Assembly: GCA_036389135.1 (NCBI GenBank)
Contig: DASVQP010000007.1
Location: forward strand, 37,336 to 101,335
DNA: 64,000 nt
Reading direction: 5' to 3'
Origin: Longimicrobium sp.
GTDB lineage: Bacteria; Gemmatimonadota; Gemmatimonadetes; Longimicrobiales; Longimicrobiaceae
Shown here: positions 42,386 to 49,957 of the stretch, in pieces
Position numbering within the stretch: position 1 is the first letter of the stretch
Layout of the letters: the number at the start of each line of letters is the position of its first letter
The notes under the pieces: model-generated
What the model saw: the letters and a program-made list of their open reading frames with translations, nothing else
Database searches by the model: none
Told to the model about the DNA's origin: nothing
Translations under genes and position numbers: made by a program

Positions 42386-42620
42386 GTAGGGGCGCGATTC
42401 ACCGCGCCCGTGCCGGCCCCCGCTCCGCCCCCACCCCCTCCACACCGATCCTGGTAGGGGCAGACCTGCGTGTCTGCCCGCCCTTGCCCCCGCCTCGCCC
42501 CCTGCCTCCCGCACGATCACCGTAGGGGCGCGATTCATCGCGCCCGCCCTCCGCCCCACCTCGACCCCCGCCCACCGGACGAACCTCGTAGGGGCCGCCC
42601 CACGTGGCTGCCCGTGCCAT
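42386..42620 (+). repeat. Tandem cluster of four type A repeats
   Basis: Four units in one orientation: GTAGGGGCGCGATTCACCGC (42386-42411), GTAGGGGCAGACCTGCGTGT (42454-42480), GTAGGGGCGCGATTCATCGC (42522-42549), GTAGGGGCCGCCCCACGTGG (42588-42620). Spacing is about 67 bases, with Pro-codon-like CCC-rich spacers ending CCGATC or CGAACCTC. This looks CRISPR-like at first but unit cores alternate among three sequences. The remaining bases of 42307-42699 hold a CCCTCTCCCCCGC/GCGGGGGAAAGGG hairpin and no gene. Confidence 0.8.
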
Positions 42621-42699
42621 CCCCCGCACCGCCCCCCGCCTACCACGCCCTCCCCAAATCCCCTCTCCTACGGCCGCTTGTAGGCGAGGGTGGCACCGG

Positions 42700-43530
42700 T
42701 TACCTATCGGGTGAGGCCCCAACCCTCTCCTCGCTCCACCGCCACAGCCGCCGCGCGGCCTCATCGTCCAGCGCCGCGGGGTCCGGTTCGGCGGGGCGCT
42801 CGTCGATCCAGTACTTCCCGGTCGAATGCGCCGCATCCGGTGAGGTGGCGAGAAAGAGCACCGTCGCGGCGCCTCCCTCCGGAGTCTTGAGGAACCTGCG
42901 AAACAGGCGGATAGGCGGCAGTCCGCGCATCAGCAGCTCCGTGGCGACGACGCCGGGATGCATGGCGTGCGCGATGATCCCGCTCTCGCGGCGCGCCAGC
43001 TCGCGGGTGAAGAGGAGGTTCGCCAGCTTCGTGGCCCCGTACGTCCGCCAGCCGAAGTAGCGCCGCCTCATCTCCACGTCGTTCCACGGGATGGATCGCC
43101 CCTTGTGCGCGCCGGAGGAGACGGTGATCACCCGCGCACCGCCCGCCGCACGCAGGCGGTCGAGGAGGAGGTGGGTCAGCAGAAAGGGCGCGAGGTGGTT
43201 GACCGCCCACTGGAGCTCGACGCCGTCCACCGACTCGGCGCGCTTGCGGGTGTAGACGGCCGCGTTGTTCACCAGCACGTCCACGCGCGGGTGCTCCGCC
43301 GCGATCAACGCCGCGGCCGCACGCACCTCCGCCTGCGACGACAGGTCCGCGCGCACCAGGCGCACGCGCTCGTTCCCCGTCTCCCGCGCGATCGACTCGC
43401 GCAGCGCCTTGCCGCGGACGGCATCGCGCGCCACCAGGAGCACCGTCGCGCCCCGCGCCGCCAGCCCCCGCGCCGTCGCCCCGCCGATCCCCCCGGTGGC
43501 ACCCGTCACCACGCATACCTTTCCCTCCAT
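42700..43530 (-). CDS. Short-chain dehydrogenase/reductase (retinol-dehydrogenase-like)
   Basis: 276 residues from ATG 43530. The Rossmann nucleotide site is VTGATGGIGGATARGLAARG at the N-terminus, then NNAAVY, the Ser in VITVSSGAH, and the catalytic YGATK at about residue 165. The PG loop motif is MHPGVVATEL. The Arg in the VARDAVRGK segment after strand 2 suggests NADP(H). The layout is closest to the retinol dehydrogenase/WW-oxidoreductase-like branch of SDRs; the substrate is unknown. Upstream in-frame codons reach 44049 but lie over a divergent gene, so are not coding. Confidence 0.92.
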   Translation of the reverse strand: MEGKVCVVTGATGGIGGATARGLAARGATVLLVARDAVRGKALRESIARETGNERVRLVRADLSSQAEVRAAAALIAAEHPRVDVLVNNAAVYTRKRAESVDGVELQWAVNHLAPFLLTHLLLDRLRAAGGARVITVSSGAHKGRSIPWNDVEMRRRYFGWRTYGATKLANLLFTRELARRESGIIAHAMHPGVVATELLMRGLPPIRLFRRFLKTPEGGAATVLFLATSPDAAHSTGKYWIDERPAEPDPAALDDEAARRLWRWSEERVGASPDR

Positions 43531-43651
43531 CCCGGCCTCCTCGGTTCGGCGTTGAGCGCGGCGTGCGCAACACTCATGCTGAGCCACGCCCGGCACGCCG
43601 GTTGCGACGGCGCGCGCCGCCCATAACGCACCCACACCAGACGGAGGACGC

Positions 43652-43963
43652 ATGCGGAGAAGCGGAATCATCTCGACACTCGCCATCACGGCGCTGCTGG
43701 CCGCGTGCGGCGGCGGCGGCGGCGACGCATCCAACGGCGCCACGGCGGACACCACGGCGGGCGCACCGGACGGCTCCGCGGCCCCGGCGCTGGACACCAC
43801 CGGCGCGGGCACCGGCGCGGCCAGCACCATGCCGGCCGGTCCCATGCCGGGCGACACCACCGCCGGCGCGATGCCGGCGACAGGCGCCACCGATACCACC
43901 GGCGCTTCCGGCACCCCCGCGGGCGGCGCGGGAACCACCGGCGGCACGGCCACCACGCCGTGA
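43652..43963 (+). CDS. Gly/Thr/Ala-rich lipoprotein (copy 1)
   Basis: 103 residues: signal and lipobox MRRSGIISTLAITALLAAC followed immediately by GGGGG and a low-complexity mature region of Gly, Ala, Thr, Pro, Ser and Asp with Asp-Thr-Thr and Gly-Thr-Gly repeats. No secondary structure can be expected. Two more proteins of the same design are encoded at 45269 and 45736, with the isoaspartyl dipeptidase gene between. It may form a flexible surface layer; no function is known. Confidence 0.72.
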   Translation: MRRSGIISTLAITALLAACGGGGGDASNGATADTTAGAPDGSAAPALDTTGAGTGAASTMPAGPMPGDTTAGAMPATGATDTTGASGTPAGGAGTTGGTATTP

Positions 43964-44069
43964 CACGCACCCCCGCCTCGAACGCCGTGAGGCCAGGGGG
44001 GAACGGGGCGCGCACTCCGCGCCCCCTGCGCCACGTGCGGGCGGACCAACGGAGCGGAGGAGGGGACGC

Positions 44070-45245
44070 GTGCTCAAGCTGATCGAGAACGGGGAAGTCT
44101 ACACGCCGGCGCCGGTGGGGAAGCAGCAGGTGCTCCTCACCGATGGCAAGATCGGCAAGGTGGGCGAGGTGGACCGCAAGGCCGTCGAGTCCGTCGGCGT
44201 GGAGTGCGAGGTGATCGACGCCACGGGATGCCTGGTGGTCCCCGGCTTCATCGATCCCCACATGCACCTCCTGGGCGGGAGCGGCGAGGAAGGGTTCGCC
44301 ACGCAGACGCCCGAGTTCTTCATCGGCGAGATCGTGCCGTACGGCATCACCACCGCGGTGGGCGCGCTGGGGGTGGACACCACCATGAAGACGATGGCGG
44401 GGCTCCTGGCCAAGGTGAAGGGGCTCAACGAGCAGGGGCTCAACGCGTACCTCTGGACGGGCGGCTACAACATCCCGCCCTCCTCCATCATGAACTCGGT
44501 GCGCGACGACATCATGTTCCTGGAGGAGGTGATCGGCACCGGCGAGGTCGCCATCTCCGACCGGCGGGGGATGAACACGAGCGCCGTGGAGCTGGCCCGC
44601 GTCGTCAGCGACACCTACATCGGCGGGATGCTGGCGAGGAAGTCAGGGGTGACGCACTTCCACGTGGGCGAGATGGACCGCCGGCTGGAGCCGCTGCGCC
44701 TGATCCTGGACGAGCACGACATCGACCCGCGCTGCGTCTACCCCACGCACGTGCAGCGGAACGAGAAGCTGATGGCCGAGGCCGTGGAGCTCACCAGGCG
44801 CGGGTGCAGCGTGGACGTGGACACCATCGCGGAAGACCTGCCGAAGTGGCTCCGCTTCTACCTGGACGCGGGGGGCGACCCGGCGCGCCTCACGGCATCG
44901 TCCGACGCCTCCATCAGCAGCCCGCGCGTGCTCTCGGAGCAGGTGCGCTCGTGCGTGACGGAGCACGGCTTTCCGCTGGAGCAGGTGCTCTCGCTGGTCA
45001 CGCGCAACACCGCGCGCATCCTGAAGCTGGAGATGAAGGGGACGCTGGAGAAGGGGAAGTGGGGCGACATCCTCCTCCTGGAAAAGGGCTCGCTGGAGAT
45101 CGTCCACGTCCTTTCCAAGGGCGTCTTCATGGTGCGCGACGGGAGCACGGTGGTGGAAGAGCGGTTCCTAGATGACAGCATGCGGGCGATCCACCTGGTA
45201 GGGGGGAAGTGCCCCGATCGCGGCTCCGAAGGGTCGCGGCAGTGA
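44070..45245 (+). CDS. iadA: Isoaspartyl dipeptidase-like metallohydrolase (M38 amidohydrolase)
   Basis: 391 residues from GTG 44070 (GGAGGAGGGG four bases upstream). The protein follows E. coli IadA from end to end: metal ligands His64 and His66 in FIDPHMHLLGG, Glu72/73 region GSGEEG, Tyr133 in GGYNIPP, His198 in FHVGEMD, His227 in YPTHVQRN and the catalytic Asp279 in ASSDAS. The carbamylated Lys of IadA is replaced by Glu159 (GTGEVAISDRR), a substitution known in some amidohydrolases. IadA cleaves beta-aspartyl dipeptides, including beta-Asp-Arg from cyanophycin. A cyanophycinase gene lies 2 kb downstream on the same strand, supporting that role. Confidence 0.88.
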   Translation: MLKLIENGEVYTPAPVGKQQVLLTDGKIGKVGEVDRKAVESVGVECEVIDATGCLVVPGFIDPHMHLLGGSGEEGFATQTPEFFIGEIVPYGITTAVGALGVDTTMKTMAGLLAKVKGLNEQGLNAYLWTGGYNIPPSSIMNSVRDDIMFLEEVIGTGEVAISDRRGMNTSAVELARVVSDTYIGGMLARKSGVTHFHVGEMDRRLEPLRLILDEHDIDPRCVYPTHVQRNEKLMAEAVELTRRGCSVDVDTIAEDLPKWLRFYLDAGGDPARLTASSDASISSPRVLSEQVRSCVTEHGFPLEQVLSLVTRNTARILKLEMKGTLEKGKWGDILLLEKGSLEIVHVLSKGVFMVRDGSTVVEERFLDDSMRAIHLVGGKCPDRGSEGSRQ

Positions 45246-45268
45246 ACGTTCAACCGACTGGAGGAGCG

Positions 45269-45610
45269 ATGAAGACCAACCGGATGATCCCGATCCTGGC
45301 GCTGGCGGCGATGCTGGGGACGACGGCGTGCGGCGGCGGCGGAGAGGGTGGCGAGGGCGGGGAGGCGGCCACCACCGACGCGGGCGCGGCGGGCACCACC
45401 ACGGCGGACCCGGCGATGACCAACGGCACCACGGGGACCACCGATCCCACCGTGACCGGCGGCACCACGGGCGGGGCCACCACCGGCGCGACCACGGACA
45501 CGGCCGGGCAGAGCCCCGCGTTCGACGCGTCCACGGCCGGCGGGCCGGCCGGGACCAACAGCGGCGCATCGACGCCCCCCGCGGGCACGCCCCCGCCCCC
45601 CACGCCCTGA
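45269..45610 (+). CDS. Gly/Thr/Ala-rich lipoprotein (copy 2)
   Basis: 113 residues from ATG 45269, which has GGAGGAG four bases upstream. Signal and lipobox are MKTNRMIPILALAAMLGTTAC, followed by GGGGEGGEGGE and a Thr/Gly/Ala/Asp low-complexity region. Closely related to the gene at 45736: both begin the mature part with GGGGEGGEGG and A-T-T-D-A-G. It follows the dipeptidase gene by 23 bases and probably shares its transcript. Confidence 0.75.
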   Translation: MKTNRMIPILALAAMLGTTACGGGGEGGEGGEAATTDAGAAGTTTADPAMTNGTTGTTDPTVTGGTTGGATTGATTDTAGQSPAFDASTAGGPAGTNSGASTPPAGTPPPPTP

Positions 45611-45735
45611 CCCGTAACACGGCACCATCGGGGCGCGGAACTGTACGGGGTGCCGGGTGTGGATGTTGCGTGGCGCGCCCTGCACTGGCGGCCGAGGAGC
45701 CGCGCGATTCACCTATCCGATTTCTGGAGGACGCG

Positions 45736-46056
45736 ATGAAGAAACTTCTTTCGACCCTGGCCCTGGCCGCGATGTTTGGCGCCGCGGCGTGCGGCGGCGG
45801 TGGCGAGGGTGGAGAGGGCGGAGCCGCGGGCGAGGCCGGCGGTGCGGCGACGACGGATGCGGGCACGGCGGGCGCGACCACGGACCCGGCGATGAGCGGC
45901 ACCACCGACCCCGCGGCCGCTGGCGGCGCCGCCGGCACGACGGGCACCACCGGCACGACCGGCACGACCGGCACCGGCATGACCGCGGACACGACCGGCA
46001 TGGGCGCCGGCGCGGGCACCACCGGCGGCACCACGGGCACCGGCACCACCCCGTAA
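45736..46056 (+). CDS. Gly/Thr/Ala-rich lipoprotein (copy 3)
   Basis: 106 residues from ATG 45736 (TGGAGG upstream). Signal and lipobox MKKLLSTLALAAMFGAAAC, then GGGGEGGEGG and repeats such as GTTGTTGTTGTTGTG. The run of GGCACCACC-like codons is a DNA-level microsatellite and may vary in length. A strong hairpin follows the stop. The similarity between this copy and the one at 45269 extends through the signal peptide, so they arose by tandem duplication. Confidence 0.75.
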   Translation: MKKLLSTLALAAMFGAAACGGGGEGGEGGAAGEAGGAATTDAGTAGATTDPAMSGTTDPAAAGGAAGTTGTTGTTGTTGTGMTADTTGMGAGAGTTGGTTGTGTTP

Positions 46057-46080
46057 GCACGCCCCGATGGATCGCAAACC

Positions 46081-46110
46081 ACGACGGGGTCCGGCAACGG
46101 ACCCCGTCGT
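46081..46110 (+). terminator. Perfect hairpin after lipoprotein gene
   Basis: ACGACGGGGTCCG and CGGACCCCGTCGT form a 13-bp perfect stem with the tetraloop GCAA. It lies 24 bases after the stop codon at 46056. No T-tract follows. A second imperfect hairpin, CCCTCTCTCGATAAC with GTTATCGGGAGAGGG, follows at about 46122-46170. Confidence 0.65.
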
Positions 46111-46233
46111 GCATCCAGGCCCCCTCTCTCGATAACGAGGGCGCAGCCCTCTCCTGTTATCGGGAGAGGGGGCAGTCGAGTGTAACGAGACGGGGGTGAG
46201 GGCCCCCGCCGCCGCCCGCCACACACACCAGCC

Positions 46234-47100
46234 ATGCCCGAGCCCCGACCCGCCGCCGTCCTCCGCGCCCGCGCCCGCCTGGGCGAGGGACCCTCGTGGG
46301 ACGCCGCGGAGGGGGTGCTCTGGTGGGTGGACGTGTGGGACTACCGCGTGCACCGCTGGGACCCCCGCACCGGCGAGGACCGCGCCTTCGACATGGGCGA
46401 GGCCACCGCCTTTGCCGTTCCCGCACGGGGCGGCGCCGTGGTGGGGCTGCGCCAGCGCGTCGTGCGGCTGGACGCGGCGACGGGGCGGGTGGAGACGCTC
46501 GCCGGGGTTCCGGGGCTCGACCCGCGCGAGCGCATCAACGACGGCAAGTGCGACCCCCGGGGCCGCCTCTGGTTCGGCACCCAGGCGAAAGAGGACGGCA
46601 AGGCCTCGATCTGGCGGCTGGACGGCGCCGGGCTGCGGCGGATGGGCGGCGGGCTCACCATCGCCAACGGCTTCGCGTGGAGCCCGGACGAGCGCACGAT
46701 GTACCTCGCCGACTCTCCCGCGAAGCGGATCTACGCCTGCCCCTTCGACGCGGACGCGGGCACGCTGGGTGAGCGCCGCCTCTTCGCGGAGCTGTCGGAC
46801 GAGGACAGCTTCCCGGACGGCGCCTCCACCGATGCCGAGGGGTGCCTCTGGTCGGCGCAGTGGGAGGGCGGGTGCGTCATCCGCTTCGCGCCGGACGGGC
46901 GGCGGGCGGGGCGCATCGACCTCCCCGTGCCCATCCCCACGAGCTGCGCGTTCGGCGGGGCGGAGCGGCGCGAGCTGTACGTGACCACCGCGCAGATAGG
47001 CCTGGGCGACGAGCAGATCGAGGGCGCGTGGGAGTCCGGCGACCTCTTCCGCATCCCGGTGGACGTGCCCGGAGTGCCGGTGGCGAGGTTCGTGGGTTGA
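46234..47100 (+). CDS. SMP-30/gluconolactonase/LRE-family hydrolase
   Basis: 288 residues forming a six-bladed propeller. The metal-site residues of the family can be placed: Glu in LGEGPSWD (residue ~18), Asn in RINDGKCDPRGRLWFGT (~103), Asn in ANGFAWSPDERTMYLADS (~150) and Asp in FPDGASTDAEGCLW (~198). Members hydrolyse sugar lactones such as gluconolactone, or organophosphates. It has no signal peptide. It sits between the dipeptidase/lipoprotein group and cyanophycinase on the same strand, but a terminator-like hairpin precedes it, so it may be a separate unit. Confidence 0.9.
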   Translation: MPEPRPAAVLRARARLGEGPSWDAAEGVLWWVDVWDYRVHRWDPRTGEDRAFDMGEATAFAVPARGGAVVGLRQRVVRLDAATGRVETLAGVPGLDPRERINDGKCDPRGRLWFGTQAKEDGKASIWRLDGAGLRRMGGGLTIANGFAWSPDERTMYLADSPAKRIYACPFDADAGTLGERRLFAELSDEDSFPDGASTDAEGCLWSAQWEGGCVIRFAPDGRRAGRIDLPVPIPTSCAFGGAERRELYVTTAQIGLGDEQIEGAWESGDLFRIPVDVPGVPVARFVG

Positions 47101-47168
47101 GCGTGGCGTGATCCTTGACTCTGCTCCGCGTGGGGCAGCATGGACGGGACGGAACCGAGAGGGGAGCA

Positions 47169-48065
47169 ATGTCGAAAGAGGACGGATCGGGGAAGGTCGG
47201 GCGGCTGGTGGTGATCGGCGGCGCCGAGGAGAAGGAGGGCGGCGACATGGACATCCTCAGCCGCGTGGTGGAGCTGGCGGGGGGTGACCAGGCGCGCATC
47301 ATCGTCTGCTCGTCGCCGTCGGGCGAGGCGGAGGAGGCGTTCGAGACCTACCGCAAGGTGTTCGAGGAGCTGGGCGTGGCGGAAGTCATCCCGGCGGTGA
47401 TCGAAGAGCGCAACGAGGCGGACACCCCCGAGCTGCTGGAGGCGGTGCAGCGCGCGACCGCCGTCTTCATCACCGGGGGAGACCAGCTCAAGCTCGTGGC
47501 GCTGATCGCGGGGACGCACTTCGCGGAGGGGATTCGCGACCGCCTCTTCCACGACGGCCTGATCGTGGCCGGCACCAGCGCGGGCGCCGCGGCCATGAGC
47601 GGCGTGATGCTGATCGGCGGCACCAGTGAGGGCTCCGTGCGGCGCGCGGACATCTCGCTCGCCCCCGGCCTGGGGCTGTGGCGCGACACGGTGGTGGACA
47701 CCCACTTCAGCCAGCGCGGCAGGGTGAGCCGCCTCATGACGGTCTTCGCGCACAACCCTCAGGTGCTGGGCATCGGGATCGACGAGAACACCGCGGTCGA
47801 GGTGCAGCTCGGGGAGCGCCTTACCGTGCTGGGGGAGAACGCCGTGATGGTCTTCGACGGCCACGTCACCCACTCCAGCGCCCCCAAGGCGAGCGACGAG
47901 GACGTGCTGGCGCTGACTGACGCGCTGGTCCACGTGCTCCCCAAAGGGTACGGCTTCGACCTGCAGACGCATCGCCCCATCCTCCCGGACGGCGACCGCG
48001 TGCCCACTCCCATCTCGCCCACCAGCGGTGGGAGCCGCACGGCGGAGCTGGGTACCGGCGACTGA
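47169..48065 (+). CDS. cphB: Cyanophycinase (S51-family serine peptidase)
   Basis: 298 residues from ATG 47169 (GAGGGGAGCA just upstream). The N-terminal VVIGGAEEKEGG, the FITGGDQLKL block, the nucleophile motif AGTSAGAAAMSG (Ser137) and the DTHFSQRGRVSRL segment are all diagnostic of cytoplasmic cyanophycinase. The enzyme cleaves multi-L-arginyl-poly-aspartate to beta-Asp-Arg, which an isoaspartyl dipeptidase (as at 44070) finishes. No cyanophycin synthetase of the standard CphA type is in the window. The stop TGA overlaps the start of the next gene (TGATG). Confidence 0.93.
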   Translation: MSKEDGSGKVGRLVVIGGAEEKEGGDMDILSRVVELAGGDQARIIVCSSPSGEAEEAFETYRKVFEELGVAEVIPAVIEERNEADTPELLEAVQRATAVFITGGDQLKLVALIAGTHFAEGIRDRLFHDGLIVAGTSAGAAAMSGVMLIGGTSEGSVRRADISLAPGLGLWRDTVVDTHFSQRGRVSRLMTVFAHNPQVLGIGIDENTAVEVQLGERLTVLGENAVMVFDGHVTHSSAPKASDEDVLALTDALVHVLPKGYGFDLQTHRPILPDGDRVPTPISPTSGGSRTAELGTGD

Positions 48066-48649
48066 TGGACGGGGCTCGCGAGGCGCCGATCAACCACCAG
48101 CGGGTGATCCCGGACCGGGACCAGACGCCGGAGATGGCCGGCGTGGTGGACCGCAACATCGTCGCCCTCCTCGAGCGCCGGCGCGACGACGAGCTGCGCA
48201 AGAGCACGCAGGACCGCATCGCCGACCGGGTGACGCGCTTCACGGGGAGCATGCTCTTCGTGTACATCCACCTGGCGCTCTTCGGCTCGTGGATCGTCGT
48301 CAACCTGGGGTGGACGCCGGTCCCGCGCTTCGATCCCTCGTTCGTGGTGCTGGCGATGATCGCGTCGGTGGAGGCGATCTTCCTCTCCACCTTCGTCCTC
48401 ATTTCGCAGAACCGCATGCAGGCACAGGCGGACAAGCGCGCCGACCTGGACCTCCAGGTCTCTCTCCTGGCCGAGCACGAGATCACCCAGCTCATCAACC
48501 TGGTGACCGAGATCGCCCGGCGGATGGACGTGGACGCGGCCAAGCACCCCGAGTTGCGCGAGCTGGCGCAGGACGTGGCTCCCGAGAGGGTGCTGGACCA
48601 CATCGAGCGCCACGAGCGCCAGCTGAACGGCGCGGGCGAGAGGCGTTAG
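48065..48649 (+). CDS. DUF1003-family membrane protein
   Basis: 194 residues. Residues ~40-60 contain the DRIADRVTRFTGSMLFVYIH block typical of DUF1003, then two membrane helices (GSMLFVYIHLALFGSWIVVN and VVLAMIASVEAIFLSTFVLI), the conserved SQNRMQAQADKRADLDLQV loop and a C-terminal helix (HEITQLINLVTEIARRM). The domain is cytoplasm-facing and of unknown function. Its start overlaps the cyanophycinase stop by one base, so the two are translationally coupled, which may mean it anchors or regulates that enzyme or its transport partner. Confidence 0.9.
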   Translation: MDGAREAPINHQRVIPDRDQTPEMAGVVDRNIVALLERRRDDELRKSTQDRIADRVTRFTGSMLFVYIHLALFGSWIVVNLGWTPVPRFDPSFVVLAMIASVEAIFLSTFVLISQNRMQAQADKRADLDLQVSLLAEHEITQLINLVTEIARRMDVDAAKHPELRELAQDVAPERVLDHIERHERQLNGAGERR

Positions 48650-48685
48650 GGCGGGGCTTCAGGGGATCGTACGCACGCTGAGCGC

Positions 48686-48720
48686 GAGGCGCGGGAGAGT
48701 TCCCGCGCCTCTGTTCGTTT
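48686..48720 (+). terminator. Intrinsic terminator after DUF1003 gene
   Basis: GAGGCGCGGGA and TCCCGCGCCTC form a perfect 11-bp stem (48686-48696 and 48701-48711) with a GAGT loop, followed by TGTTCGTTT. It is well placed to end the cyanophycinase-DUF1003 transcript. Confidence 0.78.
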
Positions 48721-48739
48721 CCACGAGACCCGCGGTTCC

Positions 48740-49084
48740 CTACGAGAGCGCGAGCGAACGACGGGTGACCGGGCGGGCCTGATCGAAGAGCACCTCCAGC
48801 TCCCTATCCGGCGCGGCCTCCCAGCCGGCCGGGATGGGAGTGAGGCGGCGTTTCTCCTCTCCCCGTTCGAAGCAGAGCCACCCGGAACCCAGCCCGGGCA
48901 TCATCAGCCCCGGCGAGCGCATGCGCCGGTCCCTGCTCCCCCGCCGCTCTGGGCCGCTGTACACCACGCCCCCAGATACGCGGCGCTCGACTGTCCGCCT
49001 CTCCGTCCCCTGCACCGCAAAGGGCGTGACGTTCCACACCGTGCAGGGCTGTCCTCGCGAGTCTTCGAAATTACGTAGCGGCAT
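48740..49084 (-). CDS. Small conserved 'DS.G..W.VW'-type protein
   Basis: 114 residues from ATG 49084. It begins MPLRNFEDSRGQPCTVWNVTP, a pattern I associate with small cytoplasmic proteins common in Longimicrobium-like genomes. The middle is Arg-rich (ERRTVERRVSGGVVYSGPER), and a C-terminal part holds SGWLCFERGEEKRRLTPIPAGW. I recognise no enzymatic motif. The N-terminal part may be a small beta-barrel domain. The starting Met is preferred because the frame upstream shows no family-like sequence. Confidence 0.7.
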   Translation of the reverse strand: MPLRNFEDSRGQPCTVWNVTPFAVQGTERRTVERRVSGGVVYSGPERRGSRDRRMRSPGLMMPGLGSGWLCFERGEEKRRLTPIPAGWEAAPDRELEVLFDQARPVTRRSLALS

Positions 49085-49167
49085 CACCTTGGACGATAAA
49101 GGGTTCGCCGCGCGGGGACGCACGACCCGTGCCGGAACAACCCCGTAACAGCTTGTAGCACCCGTGC

Positions 49168-49785
49168 TTACGCCATCCGTTCCCCCGCGGCGCCGCCGGT
49201 TTCCGTGGGGGCGCCGCCCGTCAGCACGTGCTCGTAAATCGCATCCAACGGCACCGAGCAGCCCGCCGCCGGAAGGTCCAGCACCCCCTCCGCCCCGCTC
49301 GCCTCCGCGTAGATCCACTCATCGCCTCGGCGCGTGAACGTCTCTACGCGCATTTCATCCTGCGCCACCAGAACGTACGTCTGGAGAGTCTCCAGCTGGC
49401 GGAAGTGCGCCCACTTGTCGCCCCGGTCGTACCGCTCCGTGGATGGAGAGAGCACCTCGATGATAACGGTGGGGTTCAGCAGCGTGTCGAAATGGTCGTC
49501 CTCCAGCCTGGGCTCGCCGCATACGATGACCACGTCCGGGTACGTGTACATCTCCGTCCGTGGCACCTTCACCCGCATATCGTTGACGCTGGCGCTGCAC
49601 GGGCCGCCGCGAATCTGAATGCCCAACTCCCGTGCGAGGTTCCAAACGATGCGGTTGTGCGCGAGGCTTGCGCCGCCCATCGCGTAGATGTGGCCGTTAA
49701 CATACTCGCACTTCGAGCCGGCTGAGGCGCGCTCGCGAGCGAGGTATTCCTGCGGGGTGAATCGTCCTTCGAAAGCGGTTGCCAT
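49168..49785 (-). CDS. Uma2-family (DUF820) PD-(D/E)XK nuclease-like protein
   Basis: 205 residues from ATG 49785. Core of the PD-(D/E)XK fold: FTPQEYLARERAS, KCEYVNGHIYAMGGA (Glu of the first motif), YPDVVIVCGEPRLEDD (the Asp), NPTVIIEVLSPSTERYDRG (the Glu in motif IIEVLS) and then KWAHFRQLETLQTYVLV (Lys region). Uma2 proteins are abundant in cyanobacteria and related taxa and have no settled function; nuclease activity is predicted from the fold. Single gene. Confidence 0.9.
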   Translation of the reverse strand: MATAFEGRFTPQEYLARERASAGSKCEYVNGHIYAMGGASLAHNRIVWNLARELGIQIRGGPCSASVNDMRVKVPRTEMYTYPDVVIVCGEPRLEDDHFDTLLNPTVIIEVLSPSTERYDRGDKWAHFRQLETLQTYVLVAQDEMRVETFTRRGDEWIYAEASGAEGVLDLPAAGCSVPLDAIYEHVLTGGAPTETGGAAGERMA

Positions 49786-49957
49786 TGATCCTCGAGGTGC
49801 GTGCGGCTGGGTCAGGACTTCACCCGGAGGATAGTCCCGGCCCAACCACCGCACCAGAAGGATGTACCGCCACAAATCGAACGCTCTGGGCGCGTGCTGC
49901 CGCTAGAGGAGCGCACCGATTTGTGCGCGATTTACCAAGGCATTGGGCAGGCTGCGC

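Noticed and set aside
41596..42402. Upstream extension of the M14 peptidase frame to 42402
   Set aside because: A signal peptide starts cleanly at 41595, and the extension overlaps a plus-strand gene with its own ribosome-binding site.
42386..42620. Regularly spaced repeats resembling a CRISPR array
   Set aside because: The units are not identical (three different palindromic cores), are interspersed elsewhere singly, the spacers are similar to each other, and no cas gene is near.
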